Assembly (NCBI GenBank): GCA_003833135.1
Contig: QZLH01000517.1
Coordinates: 8,134-72,133 of the forward strand
Direction of reading: 5' to 3'
Length of the DNA stretch: 64,000 nucleotides
Origin: Oehlia diaphana
Lineage: Eukaryota; Glomeromycota; Glomeromycetes; Glomerales; Glomeraceae
The translations under genes were made by a program, and so were the position numbers. This document shows positions 46,278 to 58,500 of the stretch, in pieces; position 1 is the first letter of the stretch, and each line of letters starts with the position of its first letter. The notes under the pieces were generated by a model. The model worked only from the letters and a program-made list of their open reading frames with translations. It was not told where the DNA came from and did no database searches.

Positions 46278-47523
46278 TAGTTTAATAGTGTCATGTGGTA
46301 AAAGAAATAATGAAACGCTTCACCTTTCCGATCCAAAGCATAATAAAGTTAGTTGTAAACTTGTAAACGTTATTAATAATAATTTTGTTACGAATGTTAT
46401 GCTTACCTAATGTTTCTACTTCTACTTTCCAACAAGGTCTTTCTAAATATCGACGACGAAAGTGTGGTTGTCCAAATGTTACATATATAAACTAAAATCA
46501 GAGAAATTATTTATTTATTATGGTGTGTATTCTTAACATGCAAGAGGTATGATTCGGTACCTTCCCGCCGACTTTTAATATTCTTATATAAGGATAGGAA
46601 TTTCAATCCATCAATATAATCATGAAATTGTTACAAACAAAACAAAGTACCTGGTTACTTCGTCGACTTCTTTTCTTACAACCTCAATAACTTCGGGGTT
46701 CGGGTTCCATACATCGCCTTCGTCACACATTAATGCATCCATCGTTCCTATATATTAGTATGCACACAAGAAAATTAATTATTTTTTATTCTTTAAATTT
46801 GCGAAACCTAACACACACCTTTATCAATCACAATATCAAATGTCCTATCGAGAAAATTGAGATCACGAATGTCCATTTCAATCCCTATTTCAAACAATTT
46901 ATGAATAAGTAATCTTATAATAATTTCGCATAAAAAAATATTTTTTTTCATTAGAGGCTTACATGTCATTCCAGTTCTTTCCTTACATCGAAGTCGCATG
47001 TTTTCTATTACGGTTTCTGAAAAATCAATGTTTGTGATATTATGATATCCATCATCATACATATCTTCCGACAATGCTATTTAGAAAAAAAATTAAATAA
47101 AAATTAAATACAATGAAGAGCAATTCCATCAATTTCATCAAATTTCTTATCATTATACCGGAGTTACCACATCCCAACACGAGTATTGATACATTTTTAT
47201 TAGGTATATGCACATCAAATAATGGCTTTAATTCTTTATAGCTTTTAAACCAATCAAAAGAAATCTCGGGTGGTTCTCTTCAAAACGACAAATTGAAATT
47301 AAAATTATTTATTCGAGAATAAGTTCGAACAAAATTAATAACTTTAAACAAGTTTGAAATGGTACTTTGAGTAGCGCTTTTCCCAATATTCTTTAGTTCG
47401 ATATTCAGTCACATCGTCCGGAAGTATTTTTACTATTGGAGTTAGTGGAAATAAATTAATTTGACCTACATTATTCACAACAAATAAAAAATTAATAAAA
47501 AAATCTTAACAATTTGTCGACAT
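46278..47523 (-). CDS. Class I SAM methyltransferase, EEF1A-lysine-methyltransferase/METTL13-like
   Basis: The predicted start is ATG 47523, with a first exon of only 13 nt (MSTN plus one base), joined to QINLFPLTPIVKILPDDV and EYWEKRY. Motif I is SILVLGCGNSG, followed by EDMYDDGYHNITNIDFSE (acidic residue at the end of strand 2), then MDIRDLNFL, TFDIVIDKG and TMDALMCDEG. The C-terminal exons have FIYVTFGQPHFRR, WKVEVETLG and GEAFHYFFYHM. This layout matches METTL13 N-domain and EEF1AKMT4-type enzymes that methylate lysines of translation elongation factor 1A; the target here is inferred. It is head-to-head with MED4, 158 bp apart. Confidence 0.82.
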
Positions 47524-47681
47524 CGTTTATTTAATTAAGTAATTAAAAATTCCCGAAAAATTTTTTTTTGATAATCAGTTTATGTGATATAAATAATACC
47601 AATGTGTTCAGTCACTTCAGTGTAACAATGTAGACACTAACGCTAACGCTACCGAAGATAATAGTCAAATACAACTTCCTA

Positions 47682-48655
47682 ATGTCCAGCTTTTCTCAAA
47701 CATCGGCTATATTTCAGGAGGAATTCTCAAACGAAATAACCACACCAGTTAAAGGTTATTTGGTTGAATATGAGGGTTTAATAGATCAATTTTTTAATGC
47801 GATTGCATCATATTCGGAAGGAATAAAACAAATAAATCAAACACCAATAGAAATAATGAAAAAGATTGTAGCTTTAGATAAAAAATTACAGAAAGGACTT
47901 GATTTAAGTAAGAAATCATTAAAAGAATAATTCATTTTTTAATTAATATTCATTAAATTTATATCACACATTATTAGTCGAAGAACATCAAAAAGTTCAT
48001 CGTAAACTTTTACAAATGGAAAATGAAATTGACATAGAAAATCAAGCATTGATGGATTTTGCGTTGGCACTGAAAACGGGAAAAGAACAACTCGATATAT
48101 GTTTAGAGGAAGCACGCATAACAAAGCAAGCCATTCGAACGGCAGAAGAATGTAAAACTATAATAATTAATACAATATTTTGATTCTTCATGTTCAGATG
48201 TTTTGTTCTTAACTTTCTTAATTAATAGCTCAAGTGAGTGCCGAAGAAATATTGGATTATGCTAATAGACTAAGCCAATTTACATCAGCTCCACCCCATT
48301 ACAATCCTGCAATACCTTCTTCGATGATAGCCTATCCACCTTACCCTGATGAATCACGTATGCGAATGGGATTATTATTTCGGCAGCACGCAGACGAAAG
48401 TTTTGAAGATGGTAATGTGCAGTTGAAAATTAGTATATATCTGAATTATATAATGTACTTACTTCTTTGAATCTAATAGAAGATCAATCTCTCGAGGAAG
48501 AGGACGAAGAAGATGATGAAGATGAAGAACCTGATCGTGTAATGATGGATGAAACACACGCAAGATCAAATTCTTTTGGCCCCGTGGAAATTGTGCAGCA
48601 AACCAATCAAACAGATGCTCTCAATTTGGATTTGAATCCTGATCTGGAATATTAA
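47682..48655 (+). CDS. MED4: Mediator complex subunit 4
   Basis: A middle-module subunit of Mediator, linking transcription factors to RNA polymerase II in the nucleus. Four exons (47682-47907, 47978-48151, 48229-48411, 48480-48655) join to 252 codons. The N-terminal half is a coiled coil (IDQFFNAIASYSEGIKQ, then HRKLLQMENEIDIENQAL). The Med4 signature is VSAEEILDYANRLSQFTSA followed by a PPHYNP proline segment. An acidic run (EEEDEEDDEDEEPD) precedes the C-terminus. Length and order fit the family. Confidence 0.9.
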
Positions 48656-49450
48656 AAAAATTAATTCTCATTATTACGAGATGAATTAATCGACCGCAGT
48701 GAATTCATGAGTTGATCCTTCGTAAATGATTGATAATTTATAGTAGTTTCTAAATAAATTTCCTAATTTGGAAATTAAACGGCAATGTAGCAATATTGTA
48801 ATTTATTGTTCACGTTACACGCATATCCATTGCATTAGTTGCATTAAGATTAATATGAAGTAGGAAGCAGCGGAGCAAGTGTATCGTTCTTGACCTGTGC
48901 GACGGGTCTGACTAGACCGCATAATATATTTTACAATAAGGGGTGGGTTCAAGGTTATGCCATCAGGAAGCAGTGGAAGTAGTAGATAAGTCGCGACGAA
49001 ATTTCAATGTTTTGATCCAAAATAAACATTTTTTACCACGTTAATATTCCACGCGACCATAAGTTCTCAACTCATCTATTTTTAGGAAAACCAGTTTTTG
49101 TACGTGACGTACATGACGTAAGCAAAAGCTAACAAAGAACTAACTAAATATGTTGAAATAAATAAACTATGTAAACTAAAGAATTGATACCGTGACACGC
49201 GTTTGTCATTATTTATCAATAGTGGCTTGTAGGATCAAAGGTTACACGAATCACTCATCACAAAACACGACACGGTTATATAAAGAGCTACATCTCAAAG
49301 TTCGTTTTCGACTTTCAAAAAAACTCTTTCCCCTAACTACTAAGAAATACTAACGCTAACAAATTCATATATTGTCAAGACTCTTTGACACTTTTTTTAA
49401 ACCTCTTATACTTAAAACGAAACCTTCCATTTTTACTTCGATAAAGAAAG
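48656..49450 (+). promoter_or_regulatory. H2A upstream region with TATA box
   Basis: GTTATATAAAGAG at about 49275-49287 is a good TATA box, about 170 bp before the H2A start codon. Pyrimidine-rich sequence and the AACGCTAAC word follow. It is less AT-rich than most intergenic DNA in this window. No gene is seen between MED4 and here. Confidence 0.5.
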
Positions 49451-50017
49451 ATGTCTACTGTAGAAAGAGGAGACTCCGCTGGAAGAAGCTCTCGTGGACG
49501 AAACGCTGAAAATACTGCTCCGCCCGCTCCAGAAGAAGGAGGAAAAGTAAAAACAAAGCAGCGTAAAGGAGCAAAAGCCATAACAACACCTCAAAAGGTC
49601 ACAAAAAGCGTTAAGGCAGGACTCACGTTCCCCGTTGGCCGTATGAGCCGTCTTCTCAAGAAAGGTAGATATGCTGACCGTATCGGTGCTGGTGCTCCTG
49701 TATATTTAGCTGCAGTCCTAGAATATTTAACTGCCGAAGTACTTGAACTTGCTGGAAATGCTGCAAGAGATAACAAGAAACAAAGAATTATCCCCAGGCA
49801 TCTTCAATTGGCTATACGAAATGACGAAGAACTTAATATCTTGTTGAGACATGTCCATATTGCTGAGGGTGGCGTTCTCCCAAATATTCACGTTGAACTA
49901 CTTCCCAAGAAGAAAGGTGAAAAGAAGACTGTCGTAGTTGGCAGCGGACCTGTAAACCCATCTCCAAAGAAACCTAAAGCCGGTGGAAAATCCCCTGCTG
50001 TTCAAAAAACGGCATAA
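49451..50017 (+). CDS. Histone H2A with extended N-terminal tail
   Basis: Single-exon, 188 codons. The histone fold is a canonical H2[21 protein letters not shown], then the acidic-patch/L1 block [40 protein letters not shown] and [11 protein letters not shown]. The AGL motif begins at residue 56, about 35 residues later than in ordinary H2A, because of an Ala/Pro/Glu and basic tail rich in Lys and Arg. The C-terminus has an SPKK motif ([11 protein letters not shown]) and no SQ-phi damage motif, so it is not H2[14 protein letters not shown] and the lack of an H2A.Z signature exclude H2A.Z. The codons are more GC-rich than neighbours, as expected for strong expression. Confidence 0.92.
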   Translation: MSTVERGDSAGRSSRGRNAENTAPPAPEEGGKVKTKQRKGAKAITTPQKVTKSVKAGLTFPVGRMSRLLKKGRYADRIGAGAPVYLAAVLEYLTAEVLELAGNAARDNKKQRIIPRHLQLAIRNDEELNILLRHVHIAEGGVLPNIHVELLPKKKGEKKTVVVGSGPVNPSPKKPKAGGKSPAVQKTA

Positions 50018-50882
50018 TTATTTTTTCTCTTTTATTTACTATATTACATTTTTACGCTAAAGGATTTTAGGGGGGATGTAGTACTTCAGTTAACGTTTAT
50101 TTAAAAAAAAATAAGAGAGACAGGAACATTATAGTTTGTAATTTTTTTCTCTAGTGATCGGTCGGAAGTTTATTTCTGCACACAAAATGTATCAAAGACG
50201 TTGGAAAGAACATGAATTTTTTTATTTCCCTTTAATCCCCCAACATAATATTATTAACCCATTGTGATGTAGTAATTAATAAATTTTAATTATAATAAAC
50301 CTTTCTTGAGAAGTTTTTCAATTGTTTACTTTTTTTTTCGAATGCATCATAAAATATTACCATTTGCACAATTGTTCGTTCGCTAAAAATTAATCGGCTT
50401 AATCACCCTATAAAGGGAAGATTGTCTTTGAATTTCTATATTTTCTTAAAGATCATTATCATTCATCATATAATTACTAATCGGAAATATTAAAGAAAAT
50501 TAATGAAAGAATATTATTGATATAAAATGTATATTTAATCGACAAGGTCAATTTAACTTAATCAGCGAAAGATTCATTACTTGATATTTAAAAACCAACT
50601 AAAAAAATGAGACGAAAGATTTAATGTCATAGAAGTCTCACGTGATATCTATTAGCTGGATTATTATTAGCGATTAAAAAGCCACATTATCAGCTACAAG
50701 TTTAATTTTAGTCACACCTACTTGTGGTGCTTCCGTTACGCGTAAAGGTCGGGATTAACATTGCATATTTTAACCATGGAATATGTCCGTGCGAACCCAA
50801 ACCCGAATGGCTGGCAATTACGATTAGTTCCACGTGCGTATTTAAGAAATGTTGACTCCATTTTTCTAGAAATTTGTCTAAA
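50018..50882. other. Intergenic region between H2A and the CoA-binding gene
   Basis: No gene is seen. It should hold the H2A 3' end and the promoter of the next gene. No animal-type histone mRNA stem-loop was recognised. Confidence 0.4.
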
Positions 50883-51508
50883 ATGAAAACTCGTGCAAAA
50901 ACAGCAAATTTAATTAAAGAATTTTTTTCTTCGTCCCATTATGCAGTTGTAGGTGCTTCTAATGATCCAACAAAATATGGCAATAAAGTTTTAAAATGGT
51001 ATTCCTAAATATATTTAATTTTTTTTATACATTTATGCAAAAAAAAAAAATAATTCGAAAATAACATTTTAGGTATATCTCTAATAATCGTCTCGTTACT
51101 CCAATTAATCCGGTATGAATTTTATTTAAATGCAACTTTTTACGGCTTTCTAATTATTAAGATTTATTTACTAGAATGAAAGATTAATTGAAGGTTTAGA
51201 ATGTGTTCCAAATCTTTCTTCATTAATCTCAAACCTTAATCATACTGATGTCTCGGTCTCAGTTATTACTCCTCCGAAAATTACTAAAACTATTCTTGAG
51301 GAAGCTAAAAAGGTAGAATGCGACTATCATTTATTATTTCTTTTTTTTCCTGGATAATGATATTTTTGTTTCTTTTCAGCTTGGAATTAAAAAAGTTTGG
51401 TTACAACCAGGAGCTGAGGATATTGAATGTCAAGATTATGCCAATCAAGCGGGAATTGATTTGCTTAGTGGTGGTCCTTGTGTTTTAGTTGATGGTCCAA
51501 GATTATAA
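50883..51508 (+). CDS. CoA-binding domain protein (CoA_binding_2 family)
   Basis: Four exons (50883-50998, 51073-51112, 51175-51312, 51380-51508) join to 140 codons, the usual size of these stand-alone Rossmann-fold proteins. Strand-loop SSHYAVVGASNDPTKYGNKV is the nucleotide-binding loop; next come YISNNRLVTPINP, then SVITPPKITKTILEEA, then LGIKKVWLQPGAED and a Cys near the end (LLSGGPCVLVDGP). The family binds CoA; no enzymatic role is established. Cytosolic location is likely because there is no targeting peptide. Confidence 0.9.
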
Positions 51509-51589
51509 TTAGGAAAATTTCAATTGTAAAAATTGTACTTTATTTATAACATCTGTATATCTTACAATATGAGCTAACATTTTATTTGC

Positions 51590-53089
51590 TTATAAATCAG
51601 TAAAGCAAGGAAACCCGAGAACTTTTTCTCGGCTCACCGTCAATCCCATATTTGTTTTTACATCTCTTAATACTGTTGATAAATCTCCCCAAAATATAAC
51701 TCCTCCTGCAAGACCTTCCCATAAACTCCAAGGCCTATCTGGAACTTTGACACGTTTTCTTTCAGTTTCTTTTTCCCATTGACTTGCATAAAATCCAAAT
51801 GCAAGTGCTCTACTTAATTGCTCCTCATTTTTAGTAACGAGATAAAGGAGGAGGAATGAATAGGCATTTCCGAGAGAATTATGACAAAGACCCGTAAAAC
51901 CCTTTTTCAAAATGCCACGTTCCCATATCAAATCAGAAGATTTTATAGCTGCAGATAATAAAGTCGAAGAAATTGCATGTGTTGGATATAATTCATATAT
52001 CTTTAAAAATGCTGGAACGATTCCCGGAGCACCATGGCATACTCTTTGAAATACGGCTCGTTAGTTCAGATTAATAATTAACCATAGTTCTAACGATTAT
52101 AATAATAGCGTACTTACTGAACCAAATGATCACCACGATTTGACAAGCTTGAAGGATAATTCCCATTCTCAAATGCGTTTTTAGCTAGCCATTCCATTGT
52201 TTGAAACAAGTCATTCAAATATGGTTCGGCAAGATTTTTAAATTGTAACAAGATAGCAACGATACCGGCTTTTTTTTTCCTCGTTAGTATGAAAGATGAT
52301 CAAATATTAAATAAAACACGTGTTAATTAACACTTACCAACACCATGCACAGCACCGAGGTATTCCTTTCCTTTCCAACTCCACATTAATGGAGGTTTCT
52401 CAACACTATTAGAATCTGCTCCACCTTTTTGACCTTCTACTATGATCAATTCAAAAATTTCTTTGATTTTGTCATCTGTTAATTTTTGCATGATCTCTTC
52501 ATTATCGAAGCAATGGGTTTGTATAAATTTTAACGCGTAAATATAACCCGCACGTCCATACAACAATTCATTAGAATCCTCTTTTATTGCTAAATGATGA
52601 TACTTATCAAGAATTAAATTCATATAATTTAAGGCTTCATCAGAATTTTTTTCTATTGTATGATAAACCACTACAGCTAAAGCCAGGGGTCCAACATGAC
52701 TTATTAAAAACCCAACATGCTTTGTCGTAGTTTTCTTTACCGCAGATAATGCAGCTGAAAGATATGTAGTGCACAATAGACCAACTTTATCACCAGCAAT
52801 AGTCAAATTGGGATTAAGTTGGTGTAAGTGAAAGTACGTGAAAGCTATACCAGCGTACCCTAAAATTCAAAGGAATTATTATAAAACTTAACCGGAAATA
52901 ATACTTCTTGAATAATAAATGTTTACCGTCATATACATTATAGTCCCGAGAATAATGTGATATTGGATAATTGAAAAGAATCTTTTCAGTATTAAGTTTT
53001 ACAAAATGATCAAGTTTTTCGGGATTAGCATCGTTAATACTCGGAATGTCTAATGAGTTTTTTAGATAACGTTCAGTCATTGTTGTCAT
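51590..53089 (-). CDS. LanC-like protein (LANCL family)
   Basis: The ATG at 53089 (MTTMTERYLKNSLDIPS) is chosen over an upstream in-frame ATG at 53116 because it matches the compact N-terminus. The alpha/alpha-toroid repeats include GYAGIAFTYFHLHQLNP, LLYGRAGYIYALKFIQTH, KGKEYLGAVHGVG with AGIVAILLQF, VCHGAPGIVPAFLKIYE and KKGFTGLCHNSLGNAYSF. The zinc ligands of the family are present: Cys in VCHGAPG and Cys-His in GLCHN. Animal LANCL proteins add glutathione to dehydroalanine sites in damaged proteins; the same chemistry is inferred. Bacterial LanC makes lantibiotics, but no peptide precursor lies nearby. Head-to-head with the CCDC43-like gene. Confidence 0.88.
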
Positions 53090-53213
53090 AAAAGAAAAAT
53101 GAATAAACATAAACATCTAGTAATAGAATCCTCACATTGCACAACTTGTAAGGTACTCACTATTTAAATATTTTAAGCCATGTTAAAATTTTAAGTATTA
53201 TAATAATTCCGTT

Positions 53214-54170
53214 ATGAAACTGAATGAACTGATTAAAAAAAAGTTATCCACTATTGGCTTACATGACGAGGTATTTGTTAACTATGATACTGCTAATAAG
53301 GTGAAAATTCAATTTATTCACCGTTAATTTGTTTAGACGTTTGACGAGTACATTGTAGGAATTATCACTGATGATTCACTAGAAGAATCGGAAAAGAGAG
53401 AAGCCATTTCTGAATTTATATTGGGTGCAACAGTGAGAATATTTATAAGAAGCTTGTACAGTATAGTTGTTAAATGATTATTATTTATCTATTTTCAATT
53501 TTTATTAAGGACACGCCATCAGAATCAATAATAGATGATATATTCGAAGGATGGGCCGAATTTAAAGTGGAGGAACAAGAAATTAAAGAAAAACGAGAAG
53601 AAAAAGAGGCAAAGGGTATTATATAATTTCTTTTTCGTACTTTATGTCTAAATTTTTATAAGTCTTACAATATATTATTATTTACAAGAGTGTGACGCTA
53701 TACAACAAAAATCGGATGCTTTAATATCTACCGAATCTCCTACGATGTTGCCTCGTAATACAAAAAAACGGCTTACAAAAGAAGAGCGCAAAAGACGCGA
53801 AAAGTTGCTTGAAAGATATAGTTACGATTTAGATGAGGTTATAGAAAACGAAGATGGAGAAGCAGAAATCCAATATAAAGACAAAAATGAAACTAAGGAA
53901 ATTAATGAAGGTAATAAATCTTATTTTTTTTTAATATTTAATGATTGTTTTTATATCAATTAATAATTCTATTTATATTTCATAAAAGTTTTGTTAAAAA
54001 CAAATCGCAATGCAGAACAAGTAAAACAAAGAGAACAAATGCAAAGAGAGCAAATGAAAAAGCAACATGAGGAAGAAAAAGAAAAGAATCGTAAACTTTT
54101 GGAAAAACAACAGCGAGATAAGGAAAAAGCAAAACGGAAGACGATGAAAAGAGAAAAAAGAAGTTGGTAG
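53214..54170 (+). CDS. CCDC43-like coiled-coil protein
   Basis: Five exons (53214-53300, 53337-53432, 53510-53615, 53689-53910, 53989-54170) stay in frame. The N-terminal helical block (GLHDEVFVNYDTANKTFDEY, then SEKREAISEFILGAT and SIIDDIFEGWAEF) matches CCDC43, a small conserved eukaryotic protein of unclear function. The middle and C-terminus are a long charged coiled coil (Glu/Lys/Arg/Gln-rich) ending KREKRSW. The first intron is only 36 bp. A +1 frame near the end is also open (to TGA 54192), so the exact C-terminus is uncertain. Confidence 0.75.
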
Positions 54171-54265
54171 AAATGCGTGGATTATTTGAATGACTACTAC
54201 TTCTATATCAAGAATAAACATCCCATTCTTATAATTTCAATAATATATTGATATAATACTTTTTT

Positions 54266-55151
54266 CTAGTCACCATAAAATTTACCTGATATAATGGATA
54301 TTACACCGAATTGCAAATCGTTCAGTTTAGGTTCTTCCTTCTTTGATAATGATATGTCATACTTTTGATTTTCAGATTTGACCGCGATAAATTTATCTTT
54401 TCCAAGAGGCTTCCAAATTATGGAATTGTACATTAATTCTGAAAAACTATGATACTCAGTTGATTTAATATCAACAATCTCTTTATACAATTCCTTGTAC
54501 AATAATTCCAGACAGCACGGATATAGAATGGTCCGATTTGGGACTAAATTTCGCGTTTTCCACAAAATTTGCTCAGCCTTTTGCTTTTGTATTTTCAATC
54601 GCTTTTCATTTTTAACTTTGCCAATGTCACGACCAAATCCGATATCATATAAGCCTTTATCATGTCCATTAGATTTCGTTTTCTTTGTAGATAGAAACAC
54701 GTCAAAAGATTCATCTTTTATTATGGTTGAATTAGTTAAAGAAATCCATTCCGAGTTGTTATTTGGACAAGTTACAATTCTAAAACTTTGGGGCCAAGTT
54801 TCAAGTATGAATTCAGATAATGTTGTATCAGAAGACCTCGCGAAATTGTCCCAGTCAAATTCACTACAATAGGTCTTATAATATAAATCCAATATTTGGT
54901 CGATGTTTATGAATGGGACCTTTTCGTGTACTAAAACTGTCATTTATTTTTAAAATGAAATGCAAGTAATACTTTCTAAATTTATATAATATTATTTATT
55001 GCTCACATAAATTTCTGATCCATTTTTCGATTTTTTTAAGTTCTTCATAATCTTCTTGCGAATAGAAATCATCGTCGGATAACAAATCCACTTGTTGTTC
55101 TCTCCCCTTACCAATACAATATCGACTTAGGTCTGCTTCAATTCTCACCAT
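54266..55151 (-). CDS. Hypothetical protein with LOTUS/OST-HTH-like domain
   Basis: Two exons (55151-55007 and 54936-54266) join in frame to 271 codons; the first exon is too short to be noticed as a single ORF. The acidic linker LLSDDDFYSQEDYEE precedes a helical segment that crosses the junction (KKIEKWIRNLFLVHEKVPF), then INIDQILDLYYKTYCSEFDW, LSEFILETWPQSFRIV and EWISL. Helix spacing and the Y-x-x-x-F-G/D pattern resemble LOTUS (OST-HTH) RNA-binding domains. A Lys-rich helix and a conserved-looking C-terminal part follow. The domain match is inferred by eye only. Head-to-head with PAH1. Confidence 0.6.
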
Positions 55152-55519
55152 TGATATTATACACGTTCAAAAAAGTCAATTGAAAATCTTATGGTGTTAC
55201 TTCCCTAATTCCCTTATATGTTCATAACCATTAATTGATCCACGTGTTAACATTGATCAATTGTTATCTATATATATGCAATAATGATATCATTTACCAT
55301 TCAATCAGTCATTCGTAAAGACAATCGGCGACCAAATTTCCCCGAATTTCCCGAATTTTGGAGTTATAAATTGATTTGATTACGACCTTTTTTTTTTAAA
55401 AAAAAATTTCATTACTCAATATTACTTATTCTCTCAACCTAGAGATCGAATTTGAATACGGTAAAATATTGCAAACTCGGCCGATCGCCGTTTAAACATT
55501 TAAGTGATTGCTTGCAAGT
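55152..55519. promoter_or_regulatory. Divergent promoter of the LOTUS-like gene and PAH1
   Basis: 368 bp between opposed starts. It contains a T10A9 tract at 55388-55406, about 115 bp before the PAH1 start, and a TATATATATG-like stretch near 55271. Confidence 0.45.
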
Positions 55520-58500
55520 ATGCAGTCAGTATATAAATTAGTCTCTACTGTAAACCAATTTTACAGAGAAATTAATCCATCAACACTTTCTGGTGCAATT
55601 GATGTAATCGTTGTTAAAAAACCTAATGGTGAATTAGCATGTTCACCTTTTCACGTTCGATTCGGGAAATTAATGGTTCTAAGACCTCAAGAAAAAAAGG
55701 TATATAATGGTAATAATGCTATTAATTTAGTATATAACTAATTTGCTTGTTTATATAGGTCGAAATTGTCGTCAATGGTAAAGTCGTTGATTTCCCAATG
55801 AAAATTGGAGAAGCTGGTGAAGCTTTTTTCGTGTTCGAAACTGAAAATCCCGTCCCAGAAGAACTGCGAACCTCTCCATTAGCAGGTCCCAGTCAGCCTT
55901 TACCAACTGAAGAGGTAATATTTGTTGTGATTTAGTAAATCTAATTATATGTAACAGCTAATCAATTTTTCGGACATAATAGGAACCCGATTTCTTAGAT
56001 TTAAATACAGATAGTTCTAAAGAAAGTGGTAATTATCCGTTTAATATGATTCTCTTTTGGCAATATGTTATCACTATTTTAATTAATTGTGTCTAATTTC
56101 AGTTTCTAAAAATAAGGTTGAGCAAAATAATGCAATTGGCTCAGGTATGTGAATTGTTTTATAATCAGGTTTAATAATTTTGCTATGATTAACATTTTAG
56201 ATTTTGGAACAGAAGATGGTTATGAAGGAGACGCTGAACCAAAAGTGTTTGTTGCTGAGCCCGAGCATATGAGTAGGATGAAAGTTGATACACCTTCGGA
56301 AATTATAACTCCAGCTAGTCCAACGTCTGAAGAAGGCACTATAACGGATGAGGTTACAACTCCGACTACAATACCAGATGAATATGATGATGAATCAAAT
56401 AGGGCAATTTTGAATGTTGATATTATTCATGAGGTGAATGAAAAACTTGCAGTTAACAATCAGGATATAAAATTGGAATCAAACACGTCAAATCTAGTAT
56501 TTTCGATTAATGATGATGAACGAGATTCATTGGCAAAGCTACATCTTGAAACCGGTAATTTTCCGATTCTTTGTTAAAATTCATTTACTCAACTATTCTA
56601 ATACTAGTTTATACTTTTGATGATTCTAATAGAAATAGTATTAAAAGATGGTGAAGATGCAAACCAACCGAATAGAGAAAATAATAATAAGCTTGATTTA
56701 AACGATATTGTTTCTGTATCAGATTTGAAAAAGGATGAATCTGATCTAGGTAAGATATATTATTCGAAAATAATATACATATCTTATTTTTTTATCATCA
56801 TTGATTGTAACAACAATAAATAGGACTATAATAATAATACAGTTAATTCGTGCAGAAGTTCAATTTAATGATGTGATGGCAACGCAAAAAAAAAACGGAG
56901 AATTAGAAACCGAAATATCGAGGCAGAATCGAGAGAGAGCTTTATCGATGCCACCTGTTCATCCAAATTGTTCGTGCGTTATTTTTTTGTTAATTTTGAT
57001 TTGACATTGTAACAATGTCTTAAAATTTTCAGTTAATTAATGTATTTGTGTATTATTTTAATATAATATAATACAGGGGAAAAATCTGAAGGACCATTTT
57101 CCGATACAGAATTGGAGGAAACACGAAAACCGGAAAAACCATTGGAAAGGCGAACAAGTAGAACTAGTCCTTTGAGTGATACAGAATTGGAATATGATCC
57201 CAAAAAACCTACGAAAGATTCGGGAGAATGGTCATGGAGATGGGGGGCATTGCCTGTAAGAAAATCTGAGAAAATTGAACACTGGCAAGATGGCGTTGAC
57301 GATAAAGGTTGGGAAAATGATAATACAGCCGAAAAAGAATCAGGCATAGAAATTGGAGGAAACTTTCATCATTTTGAAATATCATTATGCGGAAGCGAAG
57401 ATTTTGGAAGAGACGAGGTAATTATAATAATTTATTAATTCTTGGATTATTTTCTAATATCGAACTTGTATTTAATTTGTTTATTTAAATGTATTTATTA
57501 AAGGAAATTGACGCTGAAATGTTTCGCAAGAATCAAATTACATACGAATTTTTCTCTAAAAGTCCACGGATTTTGAATGATAAATCTTTAGTTGTTAAAT
57601 ATAACAGCAGGTATTGTTTACTTTATATGTTTTATAATAAAAATTTATTTATTAAATTTAATTTAAATTAAATTTTTTTTTGTCTTTTTCTTAATTAAGA
57701 TATTATTCGTGGCAATCTGCTGCACCAATAATAGCTTCTTTACTTGTATTTCAAAAGCCTCTTCCAGATTCGACAGTGACTGATTTATATAATAATAAGT
57801 GTAGATCTTCTGATCAGCGCAGATATAGTTTAAGAGGATGGAGTCGATGGTGGAGCCGTTCATCAAGTCCGCTTCCAATAGAAGCAACAGTAAAAGTTGA
57901 CGACAAGCCAAAAAATGACGTCGAAAAGGTTAGTAAACAAGTTAATAACGAAAACACCAGCTATGATCGATTCTGATTAATTTCATTATTTTATTTGTAT
58001 AGGAAGAAGAAAAACCAACAAAGTTTTATGCAAAAACACTCCGTCTTACTTCTGAACAATTAGTAAGCTAAGCTAATGAGTTTATAATTCTTTAGAAATA
58101 ATATATAGACGCGCGTACTAATTTCATTGGCTTATTGTTTATAGAAAAGTCTTAATTTAAAGAAAGGAGCAAACACAATATCTTTCTCCGTCGCATCCTA
58201 TCAAAAAAAAGCCACATGTATTGCGAAGCTATTCTTCTGGGATTATGATACACAGATCGTAATTTCTGATATAGATGGAACTATTACAAAGTAATTAGAA
58301 ATGTTTAATTCATGCTTAATTTCAAAAAACTCACTTTTTATTGTTATTAGGTCAGATGCTCTTGGTCATGTGTTTACAATGATTGGCAGAGACTGGACAC
58401 ATTCAGGTGTTGCCAAATTATATACTGATATTACAAGGAATGGATATCAAATTTTATATTTGACAAGTAGAGCTATCGGACAGGTAATAGAAGTTAAATC

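Noticed and set aside
49375..49776. Minus-strand frames over H2A
   Set aside because: Shadows of the histone coding sequence.
51590..53089. Lanthipeptide biosynthesis cluster
   Set aside because: The LanC-like protein has eukaryotic LANCL structure with introns; no LanB/LanM partner or precursor peptide is nearby.
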